Source: an uncultured Polaribacter sp. (GTDB lineage: Bacteria > Bacteroidota > Bacteroidia > Flavobacteriales > Flavobacteriaceae). Taken from it: a stretch of 64,000 nt of DNA. Shown here in pieces: positions 1-9,151 of this stretch. The stretch lies in assembly GCA_943787375.1 (NCBI GenBank), contig CALSME010000005.1, forward strand, positions 1-64,000. Reading direction: 5' to 3'. Each line of letters starts with the position of its first letter. Positions within the stretch are counted from its first letter, which is position 1. Below the pieces are notes generated by a model. It was given only the letters and a program-made list of their open reading frames with translations, had not been told where the DNA came from and did no database searches. Made by a program: the position numbers and the translations under genes.

Positions 1-654
1 ATTTTGCTGTTTTGTACCCCAATCGTATTTGCACAAAAAGATTCTTTGAATCTTGGTGATCGGTATGCAGATGATCAAATCTATCTTTCGGTGACCTACA
101 ATCAGATGAATCAACAGCCCAGTACAATTACACGAAGCGGGTTCTCTTATGGATTGTCCTCAGGCTTTCTAAAAGATATTATTCTGAATAAAAAGGGAAC
201 TTTCTCTTTTGCACTTGGACTTGGTTATGGTTTTGATTTCTACAACCATGAATTAAAAGTGGAGGAATTAAATAATAGCACGGTATTTTCTGCTGATAAT
301 ACTTTAACCTCAAACACCTATTTTTTACATAATTTAGAAGCTCCATTCGAAATTCGATGGAGAACCTCCACAGCGAACAAATACAAATTTTGGAGGATTT
401 ACACAGGAGTTAAATTCCTGTATAATTTTTCAAATCGTTTTGAAAATGTAGCTTCCAATGAGGTTAAAACAACTTATTCAGGGATAAGTGCTTATAATAA
501 ACTACAGTATGGACTAACGCTCTCTGCTGGATATGATGCCTTTAATTTTCATGTTTTTTATGGAGTGTCTCCCATCTATAAAGACGCTAAGATTAACAAC
601 GAAGAGATAGATAGCAAAGTCTTAAAATTTGGGTTGATTTTCTATTTTTTATAG
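1..654 (+). CDS. Outer-membrane beta-barrel protein, 5' truncated by window edge
   Basis: The reading frame is open from the first base. The ORF-track start is a TTG inside what looks like a signal peptide (LLFCTPIVFAQ, cleavage after FA), so the true start lies outside the window. The mature part (~205 aa) is a run of alternating polar/hydrophobic strands with Gly/Tyr/Phe-rich turns and ends in the aromatic residues FYFL, as in small 8-10 strand outer-membrane barrels of Bacteroidota (the PorT-like/OMP_b-brl class). I cannot assign it to PorT itself or give a ligand. It converges with the next gene and the two 3' ends overlap by a few bases. Confidence is high for a barrel and low for the specific family. 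Confidence 0.6.
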   Translation: MLLFCTPIVFAQKDSLNLGDRYADDQIYLSVTYNQMNQQPSTITRSGFSYGLSSGFLKDIILNKKGTFSFALGLGYGFDFYNHELKVEELNNSTVFSADNTLTSNTYFLHNLEAPFEIRWRTSTANKYKFWRIYTGVKFLYNFSNRFENVASNEVKTTYSGISAYNKLQYGLTLSAGYDAFNFHVFYGVSPIYKDAKINNEEIDSKVLKFGLIFYFL

Positions 655-1248
655 AAGATAATAAACGGCTGTTTGCGTTATTATTCCAAAGAAAAACCCC
701 AAATATACCTCTTTGGGAGTATGTGCTTTTAAATGCAGTCTAGAACTTCCCAAAAGCCCAGAAAACAGGATGAGTATGAGTAATATGTGCGTTAGGGGCG
801 TCATGTATTCCATGCCCATCATGATAAAAAAGCCAACCATGTTTCCCATAGAAAGTAAATGCAAACTTACTTTTATATTGAATATCGAGAATAGATAGAC
901 AAGAATCAATCCGAACGATGTTCCATAAAATAACATTCCAAAATCTCTAAAAACATCAGTTCTCAGTAAAATGTTTCCCAAAACAGTAAAGAGAAAGATC
1001 ATTAAAAATAGTGGAATCTTTCGTTCTTTAATCGTTTGGACTTTAAATGAATGTATAAGTTTCAGCCCTTTTAGTACTATCAGCATTCCCAACGGAACTA
1101 AATAAGTAGTTGTAAAAACAAACCCAATTATAATAAAACGTTGTTCACTTTTGATGGAATGAGGTACCATTAAAAAGTACAGAAGTACGCCAATAGTTGG
1201 CAGTACAATTGGATGCAATAGCACCGATATTAATTTCTGAAATTTCAC
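649..1248 (-). CDS. PAP2-superfamily-like integral membrane protein
   Basis: 199 aa with about six hydrophobic segments. Near the C-terminus SRLHLKAHTPKEVYLG fits the third motif of PAP2 phosphatases (SR-x5-H-x3-D, here with Glu for Asp). The second motif (normally PSGH) seems replaced by LSMGN, so the catalytic His that would be expected there is not visible. Established: PAP2 enzymes dephosphorylate lipid phosphates at the membrane. Inference: this is either a divergent member or a non-catalytic relative. Its start codon touches the end of rpoN (both at 1248), so it is probably the last gene of asnS-rpoN-PAP2-like. Confidence 0.6.
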   Translation of the reverse strand: MKFQKLISVLLHPIVLPTIGVLLYFLMVPHSIKSEQRFIIIGFVFTTTYLVPLGMLIVLKGLKLIHSFKVQTIKERKIPLFLMIFLFTVLGNILLRTDVFRDFGMLFYGTSFGLILVYLFSIFNIKVSLHLLSMGNMVGFFIMMGMEYMTPLTHILLILILFSGLLGSSRLHLKAHTPKEVYLGFFFGIITQTAVYYLL

Positions 1249-2705
1249 TAAATTTCTTTTCGTAAACGAGCAACGGGTAGCTCTAGTTGTTCTCTATATT
1301 TTGCAATCGTTCTTCGTGCAATAGGATATCCTTTTTCTTTTAGAAGCATGGCTAGCTTTTCGTCGGTCAATGGTTTCCGTTTGTCCTCTTCTGAAATAAT
1401 GGTTTCAAGTATTTTTTTAATTTCTTTGGTAGAGACCTCCTCGCCTTGATTATTTTTCATGGATTCAGAAAAGAATTCCTTAATCAATTTTGTCCCATAT
1501 GGCGTTGACACATATTTGCTATTTGCAACGCGAGAAACGGTAGAGATATCCATTTGTATTTGATCTGCAATATCTTTTAAAATCATCGGTTTCAACTTGC
1601 GTTCATCCCCAGATAAAAAATAATCAAGTTGATAGTGCATTATCGTGTTCATGGTTACCAATAAGGTTTGTTGCCGTTGTTTAATTGCATCAATAAACCA
1701 TTTTGCAGCATCTAATTTTTGTTTGATGAAAAAGACGGCATCTTTTTGAGACTTGCTTTTTGAAGTAGCTTCTTGATACCCCTTTAGCATATTGTTGTAC
1801 GCTCTTGAAATATGCAATTCGGGCGCATTTCTGGAGTTTAATGACAAGTCCAATTCACCGTCTAAAATTTTGATTGAAAAATCAGGCACAATTTGTTCTG
1901 CAATTTTACTGTTCCCTGCATAAGAGCTTCCTGGTTTTGGATTTAGCTTTGAGATTTCAAGAGTTACAGCTTTCAATTCTTCTTCAGAAATGGTAAATCT
2001 TTCTTGAAGTTGGCGATAATGTTTTTTTACGAAGTGATCAAAAGCAGTCTCTAAAACGTCAATACATAAACTCCGAATTTTTGTTTTTTCTTTTCCCTTT
2101 AATTGGATGATTAAGCACTCTTTTAAGTCTCTTGCACCTACACCAATTGGGTCTAAAGTATGTATGACTGTTTTTAAAATTGTGATGACCTTTTCTTCAG
2201 TAGTAAAAACATTCGCTGAAAAGGCCAAATCGTCAACCAGATCTAAGATTTCCCTTCTTATATAGCCGCTATCGTCAATACTTCCCACCAAGAATTCAGC
2301 AATTAGGCGCTCTTCTTCATTGAAGCGAAAGGTGTCTAGTTGGGACTTTAAAGATTGATGAAATGTAATGCCGGCTGCATAGGGTACATTTTTTTCTTCG
2401 TCGTCTGCGGAGTAATTATTTGCTTGCGTTTTGTAACTTGGAATGTCGTCATCACTTAAATATTCATCAATATTGATGTCTTCCGTGTCGATACTTTCGG
2501 TGCCTGCGTCATCATATTCATTTTCTAAAGTTTCTTCAAAAGACTCTGGTTCTTCCTTTCCAGTATCTAGAGCAGGGTTCTCTTCTATTTCTTGTTTTAT
2601 GCGTTCTTCAAAGGCTTGTGTTGGCAATTGAATTAGCTTCATCAACTGGATCTGTTGCGGAGATAACTTTTGTAAGAGTTTATAATGTAAATTTTGTTTT
2701 AACAT
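1248..2705 (-). CDS. rpoN: RNA polymerase sigma-54 factor RpoN
   Basis: 485 aa, normal length. The N-terminal activator-interacting region is Gln/Leu rich (SPQQIQLMKLIQLPTQAFEE). It is followed by an acidic linker (residues ~45-100), the core-binding domain, an HTH region, and the RpoN box ARRTIAKYRE at ~463-472, which reads the -24 promoter element. The protein directs RNA polymerase to -24/-12 promoters and needs an AAA+ activator; none is encoded in the window. It starts 23 bp after the asnS stop, so co-transcription is likely. All sigma-54 landmarks are intact. Confidence 0.97.
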   Translation of the reverse strand: MLKQNLHYKLLQKLSPQQIQLMKLIQLPTQAFEERIKQEIEENPALDTGKEEPESFEETLENEYDDAGTESIDTEDINIDEYLSDDDIPSYKTQANNYSADDEEKNVPYAAGITFHQSLKSQLDTFRFNEEERLIAEFLVGSIDDSGYIRREILDLVDDLAFSANVFTTEEKVITILKTVIHTLDPIGVGARDLKECLIIQLKGKEKTKIRSLCIDVLETAFDHFVKKHYRQLQERFTISEEELKAVTLEISKLNPKPGSSYAGNSKIAEQIVPDFSIKILDGELDLSLNSRNAPELHISRAYNNMLKGYQEATSKSKSQKDAVFFIKQKLDAAKWFIDAIKQRQQTLLVTMNTIMHYQLDYFLSGDERKLKPMILKDIADQIQMDISTVSRVANSKYVSTPYGTKLIKEFFSESMKNNQGEEVSTKEIKKILETIISEEDKRKPLTDEKLAMLLKEKGYPIARRTIAKYREQLELPVARLRKEI

Positions 2706-2728
2706 ACATTAAAGATACAATAATCTAT

Positions 2729-4162
2729 TTAAAATTCTGCATTTTGAGGCGTTCTTGGGAATGGAATTACATCTCTAATATTGTTCATTCCTGTTGTAAA
2801 TTGAACTAACCTTTCAAATCCTAAGCCAAAGCCAGAATGGACTGCTGTACCAAATTTACGAAGATCTAAATACCACCAAAGTTCTTTTTCATCAATATTC
2901 AATGCTTTCATTTTTTCAACCAAAACATCGTAACGCTCTTCACGTTGCGCACCACCTACAATCTCTCCAATACCTGGGAATAAGACATCCATGGCTCTTA
3001 CCGTTTTTCCATCATCATTTAAACGCATATAGAAGGCTTTAATATCTGCTGGATAGTCAAATAAAATCACAGGACATTTGAAATGTTTTTCAACCAAAAA
3101 ACGTTCGTGTTCAGATTGTAAATCGGCTCCCCATTCATTAATTAAATATTTAAATTTCTTCTTTTTGTTGGGTTTGCAATTTCTCAAAATATCGATAGCT
3201 TCTGTATAAGAAACCCGTTTAAAGTTGTTGTCAACCACAAAATGAAGTTTTTCCAATAAAGACATTTCGCTTCTTTCTGCTTGTGGCTTTGTTTTGTCTT
3301 CTTGTGTTAAACGTTTGTCTAAAAACTCCAAATCGTCTTTACAGTTTTCTAAAGCATAAGTTAAAACAGCTTTTATAAAGTCTTCAGATAAATCCATGTT
3401 TCCATCCAAATCCATAAAAGCAACCTCTGGCTCTATCATCCAAAATTCAGCTAAATGACGTGTTGTATTCGAGTTTTCTGCTCTAAAGGTAGGTCCAAAC
3501 GTATAAACTTTACCCAATGCCATTGCATAGGTTTCTGCTTCTAATTGTCCAGAAACAGTTAGATTGGTTTCTTTTCCGAAGAAATCTTTCGAGTAATCAA
3601 TTTTCCGATCTTCTGTTAACGGTGCTTTATTGTCTTCAAATGTGGTGACTTTAAAAATTTCACCAGCACCTTCTGCATCAGAACCTGTAACGATCGGTGT
3701 ATTTACGTAGTTAAATCCGTTTTCTTGAAAATATTTATGCACCCCAAAAGACAACGCAGAGCGCACTCTCATTACGGCACTAAAGGTGTTTGTTCGTACC
3801 CGTAAATGTGCATTTTCTCTCAAAAATTCGAAACTATGCTTTTTAGGTTGAATCGGGTATTCTTCCGGATTGGAATCTCCCAAAATTTCGATCTCAGCAA
3901 CTTGAACTTCTAAAGATTGTCCTTTTCCTTGACTTTCTGATAAGGTTCCTTTTACTGCGATTGCAGCACCTGTTGTAATTCTTTTTAAGAGGTCTTCAGC
4001 TGTGTTTTCAAAATCGATAACACATTGTATATTTTTAATTGTAGATCCATCATTTACGGCAATAAAACGATTGCTTCTAAAAGTTCGTACCCAACCTTTT
4101 ATTGTTATTTCTTGTAAAATTGTACCCGATTCTAAAATCTTGGCAATGTTGTTTTCTATCAT
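2729..4162 (-). CDS. asnS: Asparaginyl-tRNA synthetase
   Basis: 477 aa class IIb aminoacyl-tRNA synthetase, charging tRNA-Asn with asparagine. An N-terminal OB-fold anticodon-binding domain covers ~15-110 (ITIKGWVRTFRSNRFIAVNDGS). Catalytic motif 2 is FRAENSNTTRHLAEFWMIEPE and motif 3 is GFGLGFERLVQFTTG. The length is slightly above the bacterial norm because of a mid-domain insertion, as is usual in Bacteroidota. It is the first gene of the unit with rpoN. A TATATTTG -7-like box lies on the minus strand about 50 bp upstream of the start. Confidence 0.97.
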   Translation of the reverse strand: MIENNIAKILESGTILQEITIKGWVRTFRSNRFIAVNDGSTIKNIQCVIDFENTAEDLLKRITTGAAIAVKGTLSESQGKGQSLEVQVAEIEILGDSNPEEYPIQPKKHSFEFLRENAHLRVRTNTFSAVMRVRSALSFGVHKYFQENGFNYVNTPIVTGSDAEGAGEIFKVTTFEDNKAPLTEDRKIDYSKDFFGKETNLTVSGQLEAETYAMALGKVYTFGPTFRAENSNTTRHLAEFWMIEPEVAFMDLDGNMDLSEDFIKAVLTYALENCKDDLEFLDKRLTQEDKTKPQAERSEMSLLEKLHFVVDNNFKRVSYTEAIDILRNCKPNKKKKFKYLINEWGADLQSEHERFLVEKHFKCPVILFDYPADIKAFYMRLNDDGKTVRAMDVLFPGIGEIVGGAQREERYDVLVEKMKALNIDEKELWWYLDLRKFGTAVHSGFGLGFERLVQFTTGMNNIRDVIPFPRTPQNAEF

Positions 4163-4209
4163 TTTTCTAAAATATTATGTACGCGAATGAACTCCTATAA
4201 ATAAAGCCA

Positions 4210-4217
4210 CAAATATA
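4210..4217 (-). promoter_or_regulatory. Candidate -7 box upstream of asnS
   Basis: The minus strand reads TATATTTG, matching the Bacteroidota -7 consensus TAnnTTTG, 48 bp before the asnS ATG. No clear TTTG box is seen 19 bp further upstream, so this is a half-supported promoter. Confidence 0.4.
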
Positions 4218-4268
4218 CTTTTTTTGAAGGAAATTTAAGTAGTAAATGTTGCACTTTACAACGGCGGG

Positions 4269-6650
4269 TTATTTGACTTCTTTCTTGGGTTTTTGGGATG
4301 GAGGAAAAATTCGCATCGATGGCTCTTTAAACACTTTTTTATTTGCAATTTTCTTCTCAAAAGTTAATAAGAGAGACGGTAGTAAAATTAAATTGGATAC
4401 CATGGCTAAAAGAAGAGTCACAGAAACCAAACCACCTAAGGCAATTGTCCCTCCAAAACTAGATAATGTAAATACGAGAAACCCAAAAAATAATACAATA
4501 GAAGTATAAAACATGCTGACCCCAGTTTCTCTTAATGCTTTATAGACAGAGGGCTTAACTTTCCATTTGCTGGCAAGTAATTCTTGCCTGTATTTTGCTA
4601 AAAAATGTATGGTATCATCTACAGAAATTCCAAAAGCAATACTAAAAACTAAGATTGTTGATGGTTTTATAGGAATGTTAAAATACCCCATTAATCCGGC
4701 AGTGATTAGCAATGGTAATATGTTTGGAATTAATGAAATTAAAATCATTTGAGGAGATCGAAACATCCAGGCCATGAACAATGCAATTAACAATATTGCC
4801 AATGAGAGCGAGATGACTAAATTGGTAATTAAGAAGTTCGTTCCTTTTATAAACACCAATGCTTTTCCGGTAATGGAAACAGAATACTCTTCTGAAGGAA
4901 ATTCCTTGTCAATAACTGCTTTGAGTCGTTTTTGAATGACATCCATTTTGTCGGTACCAATGTCTTTCATAAACGTTGTAATTCTGGCATAACGCCCTGT
5001 AGAATCGACAAATGTTTTTAGCATGCTCGCATCGCTATTTGAATTTTTGGTATAGGCAAAAATATAACTTTGTTCCTGTCCAGTTGGCAATTGGTAGTAC
5101 TTTGGATTTCCTTTGTAGTACGCCTGTTTAGAGTATTTTACAAGATTTACAACAGAAATAGGTTTTGATAGTTCTGGAAACGATGCGATTGCTTCATTAA
5201 TTTTATCCATCTTTTTAAGTACAGATAATTTCATGACCCCTTTGTCTTTTTTGGTGTCAATTAAAATTTCTAATGGCATAATACCTCCAAATTCTTTTTC
5301 AAAGAATTTAATGTCTTTGTAAAACTCCATACTCTTGGGCATGTCTTCTATAAGACTTCCAGAAACTCTAATTTTATAGACTCCAATAATACTAGTGATG
5401 ATAATGATGACTGTAGCAATATAAACGGTGATTCTTCGGTGTTTCACCATTTTTTCCATCCAGTTTACTACGTTTTCAATCCACTTTGTTTCAAGATGAC
5501 TCAAGTGCTTCTTTTTTGGAAGCGGCATGAAACTATACATAACAGGTACAATTAATAAGGCCAAAACAAAAATACTTATGATGTTTACGGAAGCCAAAAT
5601 ACCAAATTCGCGTAATAGCTTACTGTCTACAAAAACAAAGGTAGCAAAACCAGATGCGGTGGTAATGTTGGTCATTAATGTCGCATTTCCAATTTTAGTA
5701 ATTACACGCTGTAAGGCCTTTGCTTGTTGGCCATGTTTTTTAATTTCTTGCTGGTATTTATTAATTAGGAAAACAGCATTTGGAACTCCAATGACAATGA
5801 TTAACGGCGGAATTAATGCCGATAAGACTGTGATTTCATACCCAAACCATCCAATAAATCCAAAGGCCCAAACCACTCCAATGATGACTACAAAAAGAGT
5901 GATAAAAGTGGCTCTAAAAGAACGAAAAAAGAAAAAGAAAATAAGGGCTGTTATTGCCAAGGCACCTCCAACAAAAAGTTGCATTTCATCTTTTATGTTT
6001 TTAGCATTCAAAGTTCTTATATAAGGCATTCCAGAAACCCGAACATTCAGTCCTGTTTCTTTTTCAAACTGTTCTATGGTGGGTTTTAGGTAGTTAAAAA
6101 TAAACGCTCTACGTGCTTTAGTGTTTATAATTTCCTTTTTAATATAGATGGCCGTTTGCAACGTGCCTGTTTCTTTGTTGTATAGTAAATTATCGTAAAA
6201 AGGAAGTTTTTCAAAAAGTTGTTTTTTAATGGCTAAAACTTCTTTTTCTGTGGTTGGATCCTTCTCGTATAAAGGTTCTAAGACAAACTTTCTGTTCTTT
6301 TTATCTTTTTTTAGTTCTTGAACGTCTGCAATTGAAAGTGTAAAATCAATTTCTTCTCGGTCATCAAATTTGTCTACTAAATTATTCCAAGCATTAAATT
6401 TTTTGGGTGTAAAAATTGTGGGGTCTTTTACGCCAAGGATGACTAGGTTGCCTTCTTCACCAAAAATCTCTAAAAATTTATTGTATTCTAAATTAGCAAT
6501 ATGGTTTTCTGGCAGTAGGTTTGCTTCTGTATATGAGAATTTCATATACTTCATTTGTGAAGCTAAGAAAGTAGTAATACCTGCAATAATAATTAAAACT
6601 AGGTATCGGTTTCGTAAGATAATACCCGCAACTTTTGTCCAGAAACTCAT
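4269..6650 (-). CDS. RND/MMPL-family exporter
   Basis: 793 aa membrane transporter with the two-fold RND layout: an N-terminal TM helix, a ~200-residue periplasmic loop, a block of five to six TM helices (~225-390), a second TM plus periplasmic loop (~410-600) and a final TM block (~625-775). Sequences such as FGISVDDTIHFLAKYRQEL are typical of the MMPL/HAE3 subgroup, where the Asp pair carries protons. Proteins of this group export lipids or hydrophobic compounds; the substrate cannot be read from sequence. It is a single gene with no adjacent membrane-fusion protein or TolC. It is flanked by the frr terminator upstream. Confidence 0.85.
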   Translation of the reverse strand: MSFWTKVAGIILRNRYLVLIIIAGITTFLASQMKYMKFSYTEANLLPENHIANLEYNKFLEIFGEEGNLVILGVKDPTIFTPKKFNAWNNLVDKFDDREEIDFTLSIADVQELKKDKKNRKFVLEPLYEKDPTTEKEVLAIKKQLFEKLPFYDNLLYNKETGTLQTAIYIKKEIINTKARRAFIFNYLKPTIEQFEKETGLNVRVSGMPYIRTLNAKNIKDEMQLFVGGALAITALIFFFFFRSFRATFITLFVVIIGVVWAFGFIGWFGYEITVLSALIPPLIIVIGVPNAVFLINKYQQEIKKHGQQAKALQRVITKIGNATLMTNITTASGFATFVFVDSKLLREFGILASVNIISIFVLALLIVPVMYSFMPLPKKKHLSHLETKWIENVVNWMEKMVKHRRITVYIATVIIIITSIIGVYKIRVSGSLIEDMPKSMEFYKDIKFFEKEFGGIMPLEILIDTKKDKGVMKLSVLKKMDKINEAIASFPELSKPISVVNLVKYSKQAYYKGNPKYYQLPTGQEQSYIFAYTKNSNSDASMLKTFVDSTGRYARITTFMKDIGTDKMDVIQKRLKAVIDKEFPSEEYSVSITGKALVFIKGTNFLITNLVISLSLAILLIALFMAWMFRSPQMILISLIPNILPLLITAGLMGYFNIPIKPSTILVFSIAFGISVDDTIHFLAKYRQELLASKWKVKPSVYKALRETGVSMFYTSIVLFFGFLVFTLSSFGGTIALGGLVSVTLLLAMVSNLILLPSLLLTFEKKIANKKVFKEPSMRIFPPSQKPKKEVK

Positions 6651-6698
6651 TCAGAAAATTTTTGCAAAGGTAACGAAATTTGTAGAAGTGTTTTCAAC

Positions 6699-6733
6699 AA
6701 AAAAAGGAGCGTTTTTGAATACACTCCTTTTTT
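6699..6733 (-). terminator. Rho-independent terminator after frr
   Basis: Inverted repeat AAAAAAAGGAG ... CTCCTTTTTT with a 14-base loop, 20 bp beyond the frr stop. On the minus strand it ends in a T run. It separates pyrH-frr from the RND gene. Confidence 0.75.
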
Positions 6734-6752
6734 AATATCAGCTTAATTTCGC

Positions 6753-7307
6753 TTACACAGTCATGATTTCCTTTTCCTTCACCGTAAAGGTTTCATCAAT
6801 TTCTTTTACAAAAGAATCCGTTAATTTTTGGACAAGTGCTTCGGTATCTTTTTTTACATCGTCAGCAATATCTATTTTTTTAATTTCGTTGTTTGCTTCT
6901 TTACGCGCATTTCTAATTCCTACTTTCGCATGTTCTGCTTCTGCTTTTGCTTGTTTGGATAAATCGCGTCTTCTTTCTTCTGTCAAAGGCGGAACGTTGA
7001 TTAAAATGACATCTCCGTTATTCATTGGGTTGAATCCAAGATTGGCATTCATAATTGCTTTTTCTATTTCTTGCAACATGTTTTTTTCCCAAGGTTGAAC
7101 TGAAATGGTTCGTGGATCTGGCGTGCTCACATTTGCAATTTGACTTAATGGTGTCAATGCGCCATAATAATTTACCTTTACATTTCCTAGCATTGCAGGG
7201 GTTGCTTTACCAGCTCTAATGGTGCGTAATTCTTTTACTAGGTGTGCAAGGGCACTATTCATTCCTTCTTTGGCACTGTCTAAAATAAATTCAATTTCTT
7301 CGTTCAT
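6753..7307 (-). CDS. frr: Ribosome recycling factor
   Basis: 184 aa, the standard RRF length. It splits post-termination ribosomes together with EF-G. Diagnostic sequences include ELRTIRAGKATPAML, DPRTISVQPWEK and LTEERRRDLSKQAK. It lies 26 bp downstream of pyrH, an arrangement common across bacteria (rpsB-tsf-pyrH-frr), and is followed by a strong terminator. Confidence 0.98.
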   Translation of the reverse strand: MNEEIEFILDSAKEGMNSALAHLVKELRTIRAGKATPAMLGNVKVNYYGALTPLSQIANVSTPDPRTISVQPWEKNMLQEIEKAIMNANLGFNPMNNGDVILINVPPLTEERRRDLSKQAKAEAEHAKVGIRNARKEANNEIKKIDIADDVKKDTEALVQKLTDSFVKEIDETFTVKEKEIMTV

Positions 7308-7333
7308 CTCTGGGAATTTTAAAGCGTATGTTT

Positions 7334-8041
7334 TTAATTGCTAACGATCGTTCCGATGTTTTCTCCAGAAATTAACTTCAGTAAATTTCCATTGGTATTC
7401 ATATCAAAAACGATGATGGGTAATTTGTTTTCTTCACTTAAAGTAAATGCGGTCATGTCCATTACTTTTAATCCTTTGTCGATGACTTCTTTAAAGGTAA
7501 TGGTTTCATATTTTAAAGCATTTTCATCTTTTTCTGGATCTACATTGTAAATTCCATCAACACGAGTTCCCTTTAAAATAGCATCTGCATTCACTTCAAT
7601 CGCTCTTAAAACGGCAGCAGTATCTGTTGTGAAATAAGGGTTTCCAGTACCCGCTCCAAAAATAACTACGCGCTTTTTTTCTAAATGGCGAATGGCTTTT
7701 CTTTTAATGTATGGTTCTGCAATCTCTTTGATTTCTAATGCGGTTTGCAAACGTGTAATGACGCCTTCATCTTCTAACGCACTTTGCAGTGCTAGGCCAT
7801 TGATACAGGTTGCTAACATGCCCATATGATCTCCTTGTACACGATCCATGCCGTTGGCTGCGCCTGCTACACCTCTAAAAATGTTTCCACCTCCAATTAC
7901 AATGGCAACCTCGATGCCTTGGTTTATCACTTGTTTTATTTCTTTGGCATATTCGGCTAGACGTTTTGGATCTATTCCGTATTGTCGTTCGCCCATTAAG
8001 GCTTCTCCACTCAGTTTTAAAAGAATTCTTTTGTAGTGCAT
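7334..8041 (-). CDS. pyrH: UMP kinase
   Basis: 235 aa amino-acid-kinase-fold enzyme converting UMP to UDP with ATP. The phosphate-binding start [15 protein letters not shown], the loop [11 protein letters not shown], and [19 protein letters not shown] are all characteristic. It is typically hexameric and regulated by GTP/UTP in other bacteria. It forms a unit with frr. The upstream rpsB-tsf unit is separated from it by its own terminator, so the classical four-gene cluster is split into two transcripts here. Confidence 0.98.
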   Translation of the reverse strand: MHYKRILLKLSGEALMGERQYGIDPKRLAEYAKEIKQVINQGIEVAIVIGGGNIFRGVAGAANGMDRVQGDHMGMLATCINGLALQSALEDEGVITRLQTALEIKEIAEPYIKRKAIRHLEKKRVVIFGAGTGNPYFTTDTAAVLRAIEVNADAILKGTRVDGIYNVDPEKDENALKYETITFKEVIDKGLKVMDMTAFTLSEENKLPIIVFDMNTNGNLLKLISGENIGTIVSN

Positions 8042-8101
8042 AGTGTTATTGAAAGTTACGCTAAATTACGGTTTTTTTTTGATTTTCTTTTTTTTTCAAA
8101 T

Positions 8102-8132
8102 AAAAAAACCTCGCAATTCATTGCGAGGTTTT
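8102..8132 (-). terminator. Rho-independent terminator after tsf
   Basis: Perfect 9-bp stem CCTCGCAAT/ATTGCGAGG with a 2-base loop, flanked by A and T runs, 23 bp downstream of the tsf stop. Confidence 0.88.
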
Positions 8133-8154
8133 GAAGTATGTTAAAAAGGATTGT

Positions 8155-9126
8155 TTATCCGAGTGTAACTCTTTTAAAGCCACTTACAGATACATCACCA
8201 TACGTTTCAACGTATGCTGCAACATTTTTCTTTTCGTCTTTAATAAATGCTTGATCTAACAAACATTGCTCAGTGTCTAAAGTAGTGTTGTCTGAAATGA
8301 ATCTTTCCATTTTTCCTGGTAAGATACGATCCCAAATTTGTGCTGGTTTCCCTTCTGCTTTCAATTCTGCTTTTGCAGCTTCTTCAGCTTCTGCCATTAC
8401 CGCATCAGATAATTGAGACATTGAAATATATTGAGGAACGTTTTTCAACGTTTTTCCTAATCTTCCCAATTCAATATTATCTTTTTCGATAACTGCAATT
8501 CTTGCTTCTGTTTCTGCAGCAACAAATGCAGGGTCAAAATCTTTATAAGATAAAGAAGTAGCACCCATAGAGGCAACTTGCATTGCAACGTCTTTTGATA
8601 AAACAGCTGCGTTTTCTACAACATTTGATAAACCTACTAATGCAGCAATTTTACCAATGTGTGTATAAGCACCTACATAAGAAGCTTCTAATCTTTCGAA
8701 AGAAGTGATTTCTAATTTCTCACCAATTACACCTGTTTGTTCAATTAATTTGTCTGCAACAGTCATTCCACCAAAATCAGCAGCTAAGAAAGACTCCTTA
8801 TCTGTGTGATTTAAAGCGATGTCTGCAAACTGACCACCCAATGCTACAAAGGAATCATTTTTACCAACAAAATCAGTTTCACAAGCTAAAACGATTGCTA
8901 CACCAACAGTGTTATCTTCGTTTATTCTTGTTACAGCAACTCCTTCAGTAGAATCTCTATCTGCTCTTTTTGCTGCAATTTTTTGACCTTTTTTACGTAA
9001 AACATCAATTGCTTTATCGAAATCTCCAGATGCTTCTAACAATGCCTTTTTACAGTCCATCATTCCAGCTCCTGTAGCTTCTCTTAATTTTTTAACATCA
9101 GCAGCACTAATCTTTACTGGTTCCAT
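8155..9126 (-). CDS. tsf: Translation elongation factor Ts
   Basis: 323 aa. The N-terminal UBA-like domain has the signature VKKLREATGAGMMDCKKAL, followed by VAIVLACETDFVGKND of the core. It exchanges GDP for GTP on EF-Tu. Somewhat longer than the E. coli protein, with inserted sequence between the two core subdomains; this is normal for Bacteroidota. It lies 25 bp after rpsB and the two form a transcription unit. Confidence 0.98.
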   Translation of the reverse strand: MEPVKISAADVKKLREATGAGMMDCKKALLEASGDFDKAIDVLRKKGQKIAAKRADRDSTEGVAVTRINEDNTVGVAIVLACETDFVGKNDSFVALGGQFADIALNHTDKESFLAADFGGMTVADKLIEQTGVIGEKLEITSFERLEASYVGAYTHIGKIAALVGLSNVVENAAVLSKDVAMQVASMGATSLSYKDFDPAFVAAETEARIAVIEKDNIELGRLGKTLKNVPQYISMSQLSDAVMAEAEEAAKAELKAEGKPAQIWDRILPGKMERFISDNTTLDTEQCLLDQAFIKDEKKNVAAYVETYGDVSVSGFKRVTLG

Positions 9127-9151
9127 GTTATCTTATTTTTTAAAGTTGTAC

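Noticed and set aside
1-654. Assigning the first gene as the T9SS component PorT
   Set aside because: It is a small barrel of similar size, but the conserved early segment I associate with PorT is not present.
5527-6024. 165-aa plus-strand ORF
   Set aside because: Antisense to the RND exporter, basic composition typical of shadow frames, no start signal.
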